A stretch of DNA of 64,000 nucleotides from JAKQIM01 sp964633225. GTDB lineage: Bacteria > Chloroflexota > Anaerolineae > Anaerolineales > UBA4823. The notes under the pieces are model-generated. The model searched no databases, had not been told where the DNA came from, and was given only the letters and a program-made list of their open reading frames with translations. The stretch lies in assembly GCA_964633225.1 (NCBI GenBank), contig CAZWFQ010000002.1, positions 69,889 through 133,888 of the forward strand, read 5' to 3'. Positions 1 to 9,277 of the stretch are shown here, one piece after another. A program made the translations under genes and the position numbers. The first letter of the stretch is position 1; each line of letters starts with the position of its first letter.

Positions 1-2
1 CT

Positions 3-719
3 GCTGCCCTGGCGCAACGCGAAGAGCTAGACCGCCTGAAAGATGAATTCATCCAAAATGTCTCGCATGAGCTGCGTACGCCGCTGGCGATCACGCGGGG
101 TTATGTTGAGCTGCTGGATTCAGGCGAACTCGGTGAGTTGAGTAAAACCCAGTTCGATGCCGTGAACATCTGCAAGCGGCGCGTGAACATGTTGATCAAA
201 TTGGTAGATGATTTAGTGGTCATCCTCGAGGCAGAGGCACGCGAGGTAGCACGCGAGGATGTCAATCTAACAGAGTTGGTGCTTGGCGCCAGCGCAGATT
301 TCCAAGATGCTGCCGCCCGCGCCAACCTGACCCTCGAAGCAAGTATTCCCCAAGCGGCGATCTACGTGACGGGAAATTATTCGCACCTTAATCGCTTGTT
401 AGATAACCTGGTTGGCAATGCAATCAAGTTCACCCCCCCGGATGGTAATGTGACGATCAACCTGGTGGCGGAGCAAGACCATGCCAGGATCGACGTGATT
501 GATACCGGCATTGGCATCTCGCCCGATAAGATTGAACGTTTATTTGAGCGCTTCTACCAGATAGATGGCAGCACCAAGCGCCGCTATGGTGGTATGGGGT
601 TGGGTTTATCGCTGGTTAAAGAAATTGCCGAGGCCCACGGTGGAAAAGTCAGCGTTCAAAGCGAAGTAGGACGCGGCAGCACCTTCACGGTGCTTCTGCC
701 AATCCAAAAGCCCTCTTAG
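3..719 (+). CDS. Sensor histidine kinase, C-terminal part (5' truncated by window edge)
   Basis: This is the catalytic end of a two-component histidine kinase that autophosphorylates and passes phosphate to a response regulator. The reading frame is open from base 3, so the gene begins outside the window. The HisKA H-box SHELRTPL is visible, with its phospho-accepting His codon at 66-68. A complete HATPase_c domain follows: an N-box (HLNRLLDNLVGNAIKF), DTGIGIS (G1), a FERFYQ element and GMGLGLSLVKEIAEAHGG (G2). The input domain is not in the window. The last 35 bases overlap the convergent deacetylase gene, so the two stops face each other. Class is certain; the signal sensed cannot be told. 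Confidence 0.93.
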   Translation, partial: AALAQREELDRLKDEFIQNVSHELRTPLAITRGYVELLDSGELGELSKTQFDAVNICKRRVNMLIKLVDDLVVILEAEAREVAREDVNLTELVLGASADFQDAAARANLTLEASIPQAAIYVTGNYSHLNRLLDNLVGNAIKFTPPDGNVTINLVAEQDHARIDVIDTGIGISPDKIERLFERFYQIDGSTKRRYGGMGLGLSLVKEIAEAHGGKVSVQSEVGRGSTFTVLLPIQKPS

Positions 720-1725
720 CCAAAGATAGCAGGCTCTGCCAGGCCTGGGTTTCGGGAACAGGGCTGGGCCCAAGGGGGTCTTGCCAGGTTTGCCCTAAGA
801 GTGCCGCCAGCGCCGCACGGCTACACGCAGATGCCGCTTTTAGGTTATATCCCCCCTCCAAAAAAAGCGCGATCTTACCCCGGCAGTGGGTGTCAGCCCA
901 ATCAGCCAGGCTGGCAAACAAATGCCCGTACCCATCTGCCGAAAGCAGCAGGTCCCCAAGCGGGTCACCCCAATGCGCATCAAAGCCATAACTCACCAAC
1001 AGGATCTCTGGTTGATAACGATCCAACAACGCAAGGATAATGCCTTTCATCATAGCCTTAAAGGCAGCATCCCCGGCACCAGGAGGCAGGGGCAAATTGG
1101 CAGTAAAACCGGCTCCTTCTCCTGCGCCGCGTTCGTCCAGGCTGCCACTGCCCGGATAGAGCGGCGACTGATGGATGGAGATGAACAAGACATCGTTGCG
1201 CTGCCAAAAGATATCTTGGGTGCCGTTACCGTGATGCAGGTCCAGGTCAATGATCGCCAGGCGAGCTGGCCCAGTACTTTGCTGAAGCAAGCTTTCAGCC
1301 GCAATGGCTACATTATTAAGCAGGCAAAAGCCCATCCCCCGGTGACGCGTGGCATGATGCCCCGGCGGGCGGGTCAAGGCAAATCCACGCCACGCCTGCC
1401 CGCTCCACACTGCCTGCGCCACCGCGGCCGCGCCGCCTGCCGCCCGCTGTGCCAGGCTCCACGAGGCTGGCGTAACATAAGTATCGCCATCCAGGTAACC
1501 CCCAGCCCGGCAGGCCTCTTCCAATGAATTCAAATAAGCTGTCGAATGTACTGCTTGCAGCACCCCCTCGGGTATCGCCAACGGCTCTAGCAAGGCAGAT
1601 GTTCGCCACCAGCCCGCAGCCTCCAAAGCCTGCCGCACTGCATCTACCCGTTGCGGGCATTCTGCATGGCCCTCTTCAGCATGGGCAGCGTGGCCTTGCG
1701 GGTAAAACAAGGTTAGATCGCGCAC
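685..1725 (-). CDS. Histone-deacetylase family (AcuC/HDAC-like) Zn-dependent deacetylase
   Basis: A 346-residue protein covering the whole arginase/deacetylase-fold HDAC domain. Family members hydrolyse acetyl-lysine or acetyl-polyamine amides with a Zn ion. Visible active-site elements are PGHHA (His123/His124, the catalytic pair), DLDLHHGNGTQ (zinc ligands Asp162 and His164), SYGFDAHWGDPLGD (zinc ligand Asp249) and the transition-state Tyr in LEGGYNL. The start is GTG at 1725, seven bases after the TGA of the DUF4129 gene, with AAGGGG about ten bases upstream. No signal peptide is seen, so it is cytoplasmic. It is the last gene of the minus-strand run and overlaps the upstream kinase tail to tail by 35 bp. 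The substrate (acetyl-CoA synthetase lysine as for AcuC, or polyamines) cannot be decided from sequence. Confidence 0.93.
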   Translation of the reverse strand: MRDLTLFYPQGHAAHAEEGHAECPQRVDAVRQALEAAGWWRTSALLEPLAIPEGVLQAVHSTAYLNSLEEACRAGGYLDGDTYVTPASWSLAQRAAGGAAAVAQAVWSGQAWRGFALTRPPGHHATRHRGMGFCLLNNVAIAAESLLQQSTGPARLAIIDLDLHHGNGTQDIFWQRNDVLFISIHQSPLYPGSGSLDERGAGEGAGFTANLPLPPGAGDAAFKAMMKGIILALLDRYQPEILLVSYGFDAHWGDPLGDLLLSADGYGHLFASLADWADTHCRGKIALFLEGGYNLKAASACSRAALAALLGQTWQDPLGPSPVPETQAWQSLLSLAKRAFGLAEAP

Positions 1726-1732
1726 AACTGCA

Positions 1733-3337
1733 TCACCCCTTCAGAGCACGCAGCGCTGAGCGAATCTTTTCCCAATATCGCTGCACGGCGCTGGCGTGCA
1801 CGTCTTCAACCGGGTGCTGACTGTAGCGCGCATCCACGAAGGCATCTGTCATCGCTTTGAGTGCATCGTCAACTTCTCCGCCTCCGTCTGCCAACTGGGC
1901 TTCGATCTGCTGGCTATATTCATAAGGCGTTTGCCAGGGCTTGCGCGGCAGGCCGCGCTCACTGCCACGCCGCACCAGGGCCAGGTAATAGAACAGCACC
2001 CGCTGGCGCGGGGTAAGGCGGCGCAAGCTCAAGAATTGGCGGCCTTCTGGCAGTGGACGCTTGCGGCGCAAGCCATCCAGGCGGCGCAAGCCAGCCTGGA
2101 CCGCCTGCGGCACCAACCCGACCCCCGTCCGCACCCGCTCTGTCAGCCAACGCCAGGCCTTAACCAACCAGGCCATGCCCGGCAGGCGGCGCAGTTTTCG
2201 TGTCAGCTCTCGATTTTGACGGAAATAGGTGTAAAAAGCATAGACCACTACACCAACCACCAGCACCCAAAAAACAATCGAACGCAGCACTTCTAACCAT
2301 GGGGCTGGGGCTGCCGTGACTGGCGCCGGGTTTTGGGGGAAGAACTGCTGGACAGCGGTTATATCGGGCGTATTGACGGCTGTTCCGCCAAACAGGCTCA
2401 TGATCCAAGAAAATAGATAAAACACCGGCAGCAAGATCAGCATGATCAACGTATAGACCGCCATAAAAACCACGCTGAAAACGTAGCTTAGTGTTGGCAG
2501 CAGCCCAATGGTGTAGCGGGTAGGCAGGATAAAAGCCAGGAGCAGGATAACGCCCAGGAACAATAAACTGTACAGCACCCAGCGCCGGGCCATGCCATCG
2601 CTGACGGGTAAATGCTGCCAGGCCCAGGCTGCCCGCCGCACAGATAACTGAGCCAGGCTGAGCAGCGCCAACCCCAACAAGAAATACACCAGCACGTGCA
2701 GCATACCACCCTTAGCCGGCGGTGTGCCTCCATATAATGCAGTAAGATCCATGCGCACCAGCGCCATGCAAAATACCATGCCCACGCCCACCCCAAAAAT
2801 CCGGTTAGCAAGGCGTTGTTGGGTCGTCCCCCGGTTGCTGGATGCCTGATCCAGGCTTTCAGCCTGCAAAATCAACTCATCCCCTTCCAGGCTAACCAGG
2901 TCATCAGCATAATTGGTGCTGACCATCCACACCAACAGCACCACCAGCAGGCTGAGCAAATATTGCGCATCTAAAAAGGTGCCGAAAAAATCACCCCACC
3001 ACAATGGCAGATCGGCCTGAAGCCGCTCGAACCCTTGCCACGCGTAAATGGCGGCCTTCAAGCCCACCATCACCACCACCAACTCCACCAAACGGTAGAC
3101 GATTACCGGCGTATCCAGATCAGCCGTACGGCGCAGGCGGCGCTGGCTGAAGATGGCCTCCAGCGAGACAATGAAGCAGACCCAGGGCAAAAAGCCCCCC
3201 TGCCAACCTGGCTGTAACCGCTGGCCCAAAGATAAAGCCGTCACACCCAGGCAAGCCATCATGGCAGCCACAAACAATTCAGCAATTAAGTTCGACAGGC
3301 GCTCATTGCTGCGAAACGATTCGATCAGGCTGTTCAT
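1733..3337 (-). CDS. Multi-pass membrane protein with C-terminal DUF4129 domain
   Basis: A 534-residue protein with about nine hydrophobic segments between residues 15 and 370, then a cytoplasmic tail that matches the DUF4129 pattern (RLTPRQRVLFYYLALVRR, TPYEYSQQIE, DAFVDARYS). DUF4129 is usually found at the end of transglutaminase-like membrane proteins next to DUF58 and MoxR genes. Here I see no transglutaminase Cys-His-Asp core, so only the membrane part and tail are present. The ATG directly abuts the TAG of the DUF58 gene (TAGATG), with a GGAGG ribosome site inside that gene, so translation is probably coupled. The biochemical role is unknown; context suggests assembly or maturation of an envelope or secreted complex. 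Confidence 0.85.
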   Translation of the reverse strand: MNSLIESFRSNERLSNLIAELFVAAMMACLGVTALSLGQRLQPGWQGGFLPWVCFIVSLEAIFSQRRLRRTADLDTPVIVYRLVELVVVMVGLKAAIYAWQGFERLQADLPLWWGDFFGTFLDAQYLLSLLVVLLVWMVSTNYADDLVSLEGDELILQAESLDQASSNRGTTQQRLANRIFGVGVGMVFCMALVRMDLTALYGGTPPAKGGMLHVLVYFLLGLALLSLAQLSVRRAAWAWQHLPVSDGMARRWVLYSLLFLGVILLLAFILPTRYTIGLLPTLSYVFSVVFMAVYTLIMLILLPVFYLFSWIMSLFGGTAVNTPDITAVQQFFPQNPAPVTAAPAPWLEVLRSIVFWVLVVGVVVYAFYTYFRQNRELTRKLRRLPGMAWLVKAWRWLTERVRTGVGLVPQAVQAGLRRLDGLRRKRPLPEGRQFLSLRRLTPRQRVLFYYLALVRRGSERGLPRKPWQTPYEYSQQIEAQLADGGGEVDDALKAMTDAFVDARYSQHPVEDVHASAVQRYWEKIRSALRALKG

Positions 3338-4540
3338 CTACTGCCTCCAGGCATCCAATTCCAGCTCGTTCCGGAAATGGTGAACCGGGAAACCGAATTG
3401 CTCGCCCAGGGCCTTGATCTCGCCCAGGCTGTGGGCGGGCGTTTTTCCCGAACCCAACAAGGATTGTCCAGCCAGGATCAAAACCAGGTTCAGACCAGCC
3501 CTGCGCAGACGAAAAAGCTCGTCAAACAGGCGATCATCGGCCCGACCGGTGATCATCACCAGGGTTGTGCCCCAAGGCAACAAGGCGCTCTCGCGATTGA
3601 GCAGATCTGCCAGGGGGTCCGTTTCTATCGTTTCCACACGCGCCAGCACATCCAGCAGGCGCATCAGGTGGGCGCGGCCCTTGCGCACAGGCACCGGCCG
3701 AAAAGAACAGCCCTTTCCCACGGCATCAACAGACAAAGGATCCATCCCATTGGTCAACAGGCCTACCATTTGTCTCTGCCCTATGACCCAATTGGCCAGG
3801 GAAGCCGCAATGATCACAGCCAGCTCGGTGGCATCGCGCCAGGCATGCGGATCATATTCCGCGGTATTCATATTTAAGGCCAACATGGTAGATAATGAAA
3901 TGGAAGGCTCATACTGCTTGACTTGCAAACGTCCGGTGGCAGCGGTTGCCTTCCAGTCCACGCGCCGCAGCGAATCGCCAGCCGTATAATCGCGCTTGCC
4001 GAAGACACGGGTGGGGTCTTCGTAGAGCGGTTGGGTGTGGCGCAGCGTGCCCATTGGCGAGTGGGATGGCAGCTTGAGGTTGCTGAATTGGATAATGCGC
4101 GGGTAAACGACAATGTGGTCCGCAGCGCTCTGCCAACGTTGTTCACCCCCCAGGCCCAAGAGATCACCTGTGGCGGCGAACAACGGCCCCAAGGTGTAAT
4201 AGCCGCGCTTACGAGCCTTCATGGTGTAATCAAAATGGGCCTGGCCGCGCGGCCCCATGCTGATCACCTGTTGCATGGGGTTGGGCGGGGCCAATTCCAC
4301 CGGCACACTTTCTTGCAGCCGCAGCCAGATCAAAGGCAGCCAGCCTGTGTTGCGCAGGTGCAGCCGCACAGGCACCTCTTCACCCGAAAAGGCACGCGGC
4401 ACGAACTCGCGCTGTGCCGACAAACGGCGTACGGCCTGCCCGCTCCAAAGGCGCCCAATCAGATACGCTCCGGCTAATAAATACACGACCGTAAAGACAA
4501 CATCATCGCGCGCCAGGATCGCCACAAGAAAGAGCAGCAC
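3338..4540 (-). CDS. DUF58 domain protein (MoxR partner)
   Basis: About 400 residues, with two hydrophobic segments at the N-terminus followed by a soluble part. The DUF58 signature is clear around residues 175-215 (RVFGKRDYTAGDSLRRVDWKA), followed by a von Willebrand A-like region. DUF58 proteins are encoded beside MoxR AAA+ ATPases and are thought to be their metal-binding, vWA-type partners; that is family knowledge. The start is uncertain. GTG at 4540 is the first standard codon, but the frame stays open upstream and a GGAG site sits six bases before an ATC codon at 4564, so the protein may be about eight residues longer. The gene lies 25 bp after moxR and directly abuts the DUF4129 gene. 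Confidence 0.88.
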   Translation of the reverse strand: MLLFLVAILARDDVVFTVVYLLAGAYLIGRLWSGQAVRRLSAQREFVPRAFSGEEVPVRLHLRNTGWLPLIWLRLQESVPVELAPPNPMQQVISMGPRGQAHFDYTMKARKRGYYTLGPLFAATGDLLGLGGEQRWQSAADHIVVYPRIIQFSNLKLPSHSPMGTLRHTQPLYEDPTRVFGKRDYTAGDSLRRVDWKATAATGRLQVKQYEPSISLSTMLALNMNTAEYDPHAWRDATELAVIIAASLANWVIGQRQMVGLLTNGMDPLSVDAVGKGCSFRPVPVRKGRAHLMRLLDVLARVETIETDPLADLLNRESALLPWGTTLVMITGRADDRLFDELFRLRRAGLNLVLILAGQSLLGSGKTPAHSLGEIKALGEQFGFPVHHFRNELELDAWRQ

Positions 4541-4565
4541 CAGGACAATCAGGTGACTTTCGATA

Positions 4566-5531
4566 TCAAGCTCCGTTACTGTTGGGTGTGCCCAATTCCA
4601 GAGGAACAGACTTCAACAGGTCATCCAACACGCTGTGCGCCGTACGGCCGCGCAGTTCTGATTCAGGTTTTAAGATCAGGCGGTGTGCCAACGTGGGCAG
4701 GGCCAGGTATTTAACATCCTCTGGCAAAACGTGATCACGCCCACGCAAAGCCGCCAGGGCCTGGGCGGTTTTGAATAGCGCCAGGCTGGCGCGTGGGCTG
4801 GCCCCCAACAGCAAGTCGGGATGGCCGCGGGTGGCATTCACCAGGCGCACCACATAATCCTGCAGGGTCTCGTCAACATGAATATCCCACACCACGCGCT
4901 GGAAATCCAGCAGGCCTTGCCCCTCCACCACCTGATCCAAATGGGTGATCGGATGCTCGCGGCGCAAATTGGATAAGAGCTGCTTTTCGTCCACCACAGA
5001 TGGATAGCCCATCGAAATCCGCATCAGAAAGCGGTCCAACTGAGCTTCGGGCAAGGGGAAAGTACCTTCGTACTCAATCGGGTTTTGCGTAGCCATGACC
5101 AGGAAAGGGCGCGGCAGAGGGCGCGTGACGCCATCTACGCTGACCTGCTGTTCTTGCATGGCTTCTAGCAAGGCCGATTGGGTGCGCGGTGTGGCGCGGT
5201 TGATCTCATCCACCAGCAAGACGTTCACAAAAATTGGACCAGGCCGGAACTCAAACTGACCGCTGTGTTGGTTATAGACCGAAACACCCGTCACGTCATT
5301 GGGCAGCAGATCGGGGGTGCACTGCAAGCGCTTAAACTCCCCCCCCATACTGAGTGCCATGGCGCGCGCCAGCATAGTCTTACCGACCCCGGGCACATCC
5401 TCCACCAGAACGTGCCCTTCGCAAAGCAGTGCTGCCATGAACAGTTCAATCGCCGGGCGCTTCCCTACGATCACACGTTCCACATTCTCGATCACCGTAT
5501 CGGCAAAAGATTGGATTGCTTGAACATCCAT
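4566..5531 (-). CDS. MoxR-family AAA+ ATPase
   Basis: A 321-residue AAA+ chaperone-like ATPase. Visible motifs are Walker A (GVGKT), Walker B with the sensor region (LLVDEINRATPRTQSALLEAM), sensor 1 (ATQNP) and the arginine-finger stretch (LPEAQLDRF), followed by the AAA lid typical of MoxR proteins. Members use ATP to remodel or insert metal into vWA-domain partners, here most likely the DUF58 product just downstream. An AAGGAG site lies ten bases before the ATG. It is the first gene of the MoxR / DUF58 / DUF4129 module, and only four bases separate it from the stop of the glycosidase gene, so it may be co-transcribed with it. Confidence 0.94.
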   Translation of the reverse strand: MDVQAIQSFADTVIENVERVIVGKRPAIELFMAALLCEGHVLVEDVPGVGKTMLARAMALSMGGEFKRLQCTPDLLPNDVTGVSVYNQHSGQFEFRPGPIFVNVLLVDEINRATPRTQSALLEAMQEQQVSVDGVTRPLPRPFLVMATQNPIEYEGTFPLPEAQLDRFLMRISMGYPSVVDEKQLLSNLRREHPITHLDQVVEGQGLLDFQRVVWDIHVDETLQDYVVRLVNATRGHPDLLLGASPRASLALFKTAQALAALRGRDHVLPEDVKYLALPTLAHRLILKPESELRGRTAHSVLDDLLKSVPLELGTPNSNGA

Positions 5532-5535
5532 CGTT

Positions 5536-7533
5536 TTATAGCTCCTTTTTTAACCACACCTGCATGGCCCAGTGATGAGGGGCGGCGGCTGGGGCTCGGT
5601 TGGCCCAGGCATAGTACGGCACAGCAGTCAACTCAATGGGAGTGGATATGCCCGGCCCCACATGCTCTAAAGACGCCCGCCGGCACAAGAGCCCCTGCCA
5701 GGACGCATGCGGCGGCTCGACCTTCCCCGGCATGCGCAAGACGGTCACCCCGCCTAAGAGGCCCGGTTCATTCCGCACCGCGGGCAGAACAGCCGCGTTG
5801 ACGGCGACATCTTGCAACCTGGCCCCCGGATAGGCTGACCAATCTCCTTGATCCACCGCCTCCAGACAGTATAGCAGTGGGCCACGCCCCAAGGCCACAC
5901 GCCCAGTATTCTCCAGTGCATAGGGATGGCTCTCCAGCCAATAAGGCGGCATTCCCAATTCCAGCTCGATCACATCACCAGGCTGCCATACGCGCCGCAT
6001 CTCAACATACGTGCCCGGCGTCAGGTCGGATTCCCATTGGTGCCCATTCAAGCACAGCCTTGCCTCTCCGGGCAGCAGCCATCCTGGCAGGCGCAGGAAG
6101 AGGCTGAATGGCTCTACCAGGCCTTCTGCAGGTTGAACTTCTAATCGAATGCGTCCATCCCAGGGATAACGCGTCTCCTGGCATACTTTGACAGTCTGCT
6201 CAGGCCTGCCGGGCAGGTTGGCCACGGCTTCACCCTGACCATATAAGTGCACCCACAACCCCTCAGCCGATGTGCTGTAGAAATAAGCCGGCACGGCTGC
6301 CAGGAAGCGCACCAGGTTGGTTGGGCAGCAAGCACAGTCAAACCAGGGCTGGCGCCGGTGCCAGCCGGCATCATCGTAACCGCCCGTGTCTGCCAGGAGA
6401 TTTTCATAAAAATAGGATTGACCATCCAGACCAATGCCCGGCAAGACAGCGTTGTAAAGTGTCCATTCCAGGGCATCGGCATAACGCGCTCGCTCCGCTT
6501 GCAAGTGATCGCGCCAGGCCAGCATGCGGCTCACCCACATGATCCCGCCAATGGCAGCACAGCTTTCGGCATAGGCGCGCCCATTTGGGAGTTCATAGGC
6601 CGCGCCGAAAGCCTCGCCTTCGTGCCGGGAACCCAGCCCGCCGCTGATATAGGTTTGGGTGGCAGCCATCTCTTGCCACAGCCGCTCAAGTGCCTGGCGC
6701 AGCACCAGGTCTTCAGTCTCGGCATATACATCTGCGGCAGCCGCGCACAGGTACATTGCCCGCACAGCATGCCCTTCCAGCCGCCCTAACTCGCGCAGTG
6801 GCACACGGTCTAGATAATATGCTCGCCCGCCCAGCAAACCGTGCCCGCGCTGAGCGATGAAATGTTGAGCAAGCTCCAGATACGTGCGCCGCCTGGTCTG
6901 GCGGTAAAGCTCTACCAGGGCCACCTCAATCTCGGGGTGCCCGCAAATCCCAGCCCGCTTGCCGGGCCCAAATACCCGGTCAATATGATCTGCAAACCTC
7001 GTGGCTACACGCAAAAGCGTGCGGTTGCCCGTGCTGCGCCGCAATGCCACCCCCGCCTGGATCAAATGCCCGGCGCAATACATCTCATGCATATCGCGCA
7101 GGTTGCTCCAGCGTTGACCGGCGCGGCTGCCCGTGTAATAGGTATCCAGGTAGCCATCCGATCCTTGGGCCGCTGCAATCCACCTCACCACCTGCTGCAC
7201 TTGCCCCGCCAGCTCTTTGGTTGGAGCCGGATCTACCAACGCCAGGCCCCAGGCAGCCCCCTCCAACCATTTGTAAACATCCGAATCGTTGAAACAATAA
7301 CCCTGGAAGCTTCCGCCCGGGAAAGTTGACGAACCCGCTGCCCGGCGGAAGTTTTCCAAACGGCCCGTTTCCTCCAGGAAACGATACTGCGTCGGCAAGG
7401 TGACCTGCTGGATACGCTCCAGCCAGCTCGCCCAAAAGCCACCCTTCAAGCACAGCGATGAGATGGGCAGTTGGTGCAAGTTTACCGCGGGGCTGCGTTG
7501 CAAATCTACGAGCGCGGGCTGCTTCTCGGTCAT
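5536..7533 (-). CDS. Glycoside hydrolase family 127 (beta-L-arabinofuranosidase-type)
   Basis: A 665-residue protein with an (alpha/alpha)6 barrel and C-terminal beta-sandwiches, matching GH127 (formerly DUF1680). GH127 enzymes remove beta-L-arabinofuranosyl residues from plant hydroxyproline-linked arabinans using a Zn-bound cysteine nucleophile. By spacing relative to Bifidobacterium HypBA1 all key residues are present: Glu307 (GEAF, acid/base), Glu323 and Cys325 (AESC), and Cys402/Cys403 (ACCP, nucleophile and zinc ligand). No signal peptide is visible, so it acts on imported oligosaccharides. ATG at 7533 is preferred; an in-frame GTG lies two codons upstream. No sugar transporter is adjacent. 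Substrate assignment is by family only. Confidence 0.93.
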   Translation of the reverse strand: MTEKQPALVDLQRSPAVNLHQLPISSLCLKGGFWASWLERIQQVTLPTQYRFLEETGRLENFRRAAGSSTFPGGSFQGYCFNDSDVYKWLEGAAWGLALVDPAPTKELAGQVQQVVRWIAAAQGSDGYLDTYYTGSRAGQRWSNLRDMHEMYCAGHLIQAGVALRRSTGNRTLLRVATRFADHIDRVFGPGKRAGICGHPEIEVALVELYRQTRRRTYLELAQHFIAQRGHGLLGGRAYYLDRVPLRELGRLEGHAVRAMYLCAAAADVYAETEDLVLRQALERLWQEMAATQTYISGGLGSRHEGEAFGAAYELPNGRAYAESCAAIGGIMWVSRMLAWRDHLQAERARYADALEWTLYNAVLPGIGLDGQSYFYENLLADTGGYDDAGWHRRQPWFDCACCPTNLVRFLAAVPAYFYSTSAEGLWVHLYGQGEAVANLPGRPEQTVKVCQETRYPWDGRIRLEVQPAEGLVEPFSLFLRLPGWLLPGEARLCLNGHQWESDLTPGTYVEMRRVWQPGDVIELELGMPPYWLESHPYALENTGRVALGRGPLLYCLEAVDQGDWSAYPGARLQDVAVNAAVLPAVRNEPGLLGGVTVLRMPGKVEPPHASWQGLLCRRASLEHVGPGISTPIELTAVPYYAWANRAPAAAPHHWAMQVWLKKEL

Positions 7534-7549
7534 GGTCACATCGCCCGGA

Positions 7550-8296
7550 TTAATGATCAGCCAATTGGATCAGCGATGGTTGGCTCATCCCATCCGGGTC
7601 AGCATACACGCCGCGGTACTGAGGCGGCATCAACGCCGCCACCTGGTACATCAACTCGTCGGCGATACGCTGGCGCACCTGTTGGCTTGTGCCATGCAGC
7701 CCAGGAGTCAAAGTCCATAATTGGCCCACTGAAAAATGAACATCGGTACGGCGTAAGCGGCGGAAATTATCGTGGAAAGATTCGACGCCATAAATGGCCA
7801 TCGGCAGCAGTGCCGCCCCACTGTGTTGTGCCAGCAGCGAAACACCCGGATGGGCACGCTGCAGGCAGCCATTCCCACTGCGAGTACCCTCGGGTAAGAT
7901 CATCAACAGCTTCCCCTGGTCCAGGGCATCCAGCCCCTGGCGCATGGCGTGGATATCCGCCTGGCCGCGTCGCAGCGGAATTGCACCCCACAAGTCGAAT
8001 AAGAAGGCCACAAAGGGCGAATTCCAGGTTTCCGTCTTGGCATAACCGGTTAGGGGACGCGGTCGGAGCGAGGTGTAATAGAGCGGAGCATCTAGAAAGT
8101 TGATATGGTTGGCTACCAGGATCACCGGTCCCTGGTACGGCACGCGTGCCAATTCATCGGTATGCACTTTGCAAAGGGTGCGCGTCAATGCACGAACCAT
8201 TCCTGTAACCAGGTGATAAACCAGACCTGGTCGCCCACCCTTGATTCTCCCCTGAAGCGCGATGTAACGCAAGGTGCCGTTCAGGAAACTGCTCAT
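7550..8296 (-). CDS. 1-acyl-sn-glycerol-3-phosphate acyltransferase (PlsC-like)
   Basis: A 248-residue acyltransferase. It carries the family motif I NHINFLD (HX4D catalytic pair) and motif III PEGTRSGNG, with an R-G context (IPLRRGQAD) between them. These enzymes move a fatty acyl group to lysophosphatidate or a related lysolipid at the inner membrane face. I chose ATG 8296 because it overlaps the stop of the lipid-kinase gene as ATGA and has GGGGAAGGAAG just upstream. The frame continues 26 codons further upstream, but inside the previous gene. Pairing with the diacylglycerol-kinase-like gene fits phospholipid synthesis or recycling. Confidence 0.9.
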   Translation of the reverse strand: MSSFLNGTLRYIALQGRIKGGRPGLVYHLVTGMVRALTRTLCKVHTDELARVPYQGPVILVANHINFLDAPLYYTSLRPRPLTGYAKTETWNSPFVAFLFDLWGAIPLRRGQADIHAMRQGLDALDQGKLLMILPEGTRSGNGCLQRAHPGVSLLAQHSGAALLPMAIYGVESFHDNFRRLRRTDVHFSVGQLWTLTPGLHGTSQQVRQRIADELMYQVAALMPPQYRGVYADPDGMSQPSLIQLADH

Positions 8297-9276
8297 CTTC
8301 CTTCCCCCGGCAAGGAGAGTATCTGTAAGGCTTGTGGCAGCAGCTCTATTTTCAGCTCGCTCCCGGCAGTGCACAATGTTTCCCCATCAGCATGCGCCGG
8401 CAAGGTTCCTTGCAAGGCTCGGATGTGCAGGCTGCGAGCCCGCTTAATTTGGACATCGGGATGCGCTTCTTGCGTGCCTTTCATAAAACGTCCAATCAAA
8501 CCCAGCAAACCCGGCCGGTTGACTGCACCTACCAGGCAGATATCATACAGGCCATCTTGCATCGATGACTGCGGCGCCATCTTGAACAAGCCGCCCATGC
8601 GCCATCCATTCATGATGGAGATCATGATCGCCCGCTGCTCAAGTTGGAAGGCATCAGTTTCAATGCGCACCAATGGTGCATTGTGATACAACATGATCGT
8701 ACGAAAAGCCGCCACCAGGTAAGTGGCAAAGCTGAATAAGCGATAGAAAGGGCTGCGATTTAGCTTGAGGGCCTCAAAGCCCACCACGGCGTCAAAGCCA
8801 ATCCCTACGCCGTTGCCGAAATACAGGCCGTTGGGGTGCATTTCGCCCACCACCCGACCCACATCCAGGCTGTGCGGCTGGCAAGCCAGCAGGCGGTCCA
8901 GGCAGGCTGCCGGATCAGGTGAAGTGCCAGCTGCCAGCCCCAAACCCGCCGCAAAATCATTGCCCCGCCCCACCGGAATAATCCCCATGATACTCTGGCC
9001 TTCGCCATTCTGGCTGGCCTGGAGCAAGCCATTCAATACTTCGTTACTGGTGCCATCGCCGCCCACGGCAATTACCACCCGGCAACCAACCGCCGCAGCC
9101 TGGCGCGCCAACTGCGTGGCATGCCCAGGGGCAGATGTCATCACCAGTTGATGGTTTAACTGCAAACGGCTTGCAGCCGCCTCAAGCAGTTGGAATGCCC
9201 GCTCACCGGCCCCGCGGCCAGCAATCGGATTGACAACAAATAGGTATTCACTTGGTTGAGTAATTAGGTTCACCAT
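8293..9276 (-). CDS. Diacylglycerol kinase / YegS-BmrU family lipid kinase
   Basis: A 327-residue DAGK catalytic-domain protein. Visible signatures are NPIAGRGAG near the N-terminus, the nucleotide-binding GGDGTSNEVLNG, PVGRGNDFA, and the second-lobe GIGFDAVVGFEA. These enzymes phosphorylate diacylglycerol or related lipids with ATP to give phosphatidate-type products. The ATG follows the previous stop after one base (TAATATG), and the gene overlaps the acyltransferase by four bases, so the two are probably translated together. The exact lipid substrate is not determined by sequence. Confidence 0.92.
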   Translation of the reverse strand: MVNLITQPSEYLFVVNPIAGRGAGERAFQLLEAAASRLQLNHQLVMTSAPGHATQLARQAAAVGCRVVIAVGGDGTSNEVLNGLLQASQNGEGQSIMGIIPVGRGNDFAAGLGLAAGTSPDPAACLDRLLACQPHSLDVGRVVGEMHPNGLYFGNGVGIGFDAVVGFEALKLNRSPFYRLFSFATYLVAAFRTIMLYHNAPLVRIETDAFQLEQRAIMISIMNGWRMGGLFKMAPQSSMQDGLYDICLVGAVNRPGLLGLIGRFMKGTQEAHPDVQIKRARSLHIRALQGTLPAHADGETLCTAGSELKIELLPQALQILSLPGEGR

Positions 9277-9277
9277 A

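Noticed and set aside
7550..8374. Longer acyltransferase starting at 8374
   Set aside because: The extra 26 residues lie inside the lipid-kinase gene; ATG 8296 has a strong ribosome site and an ATGA overlap.
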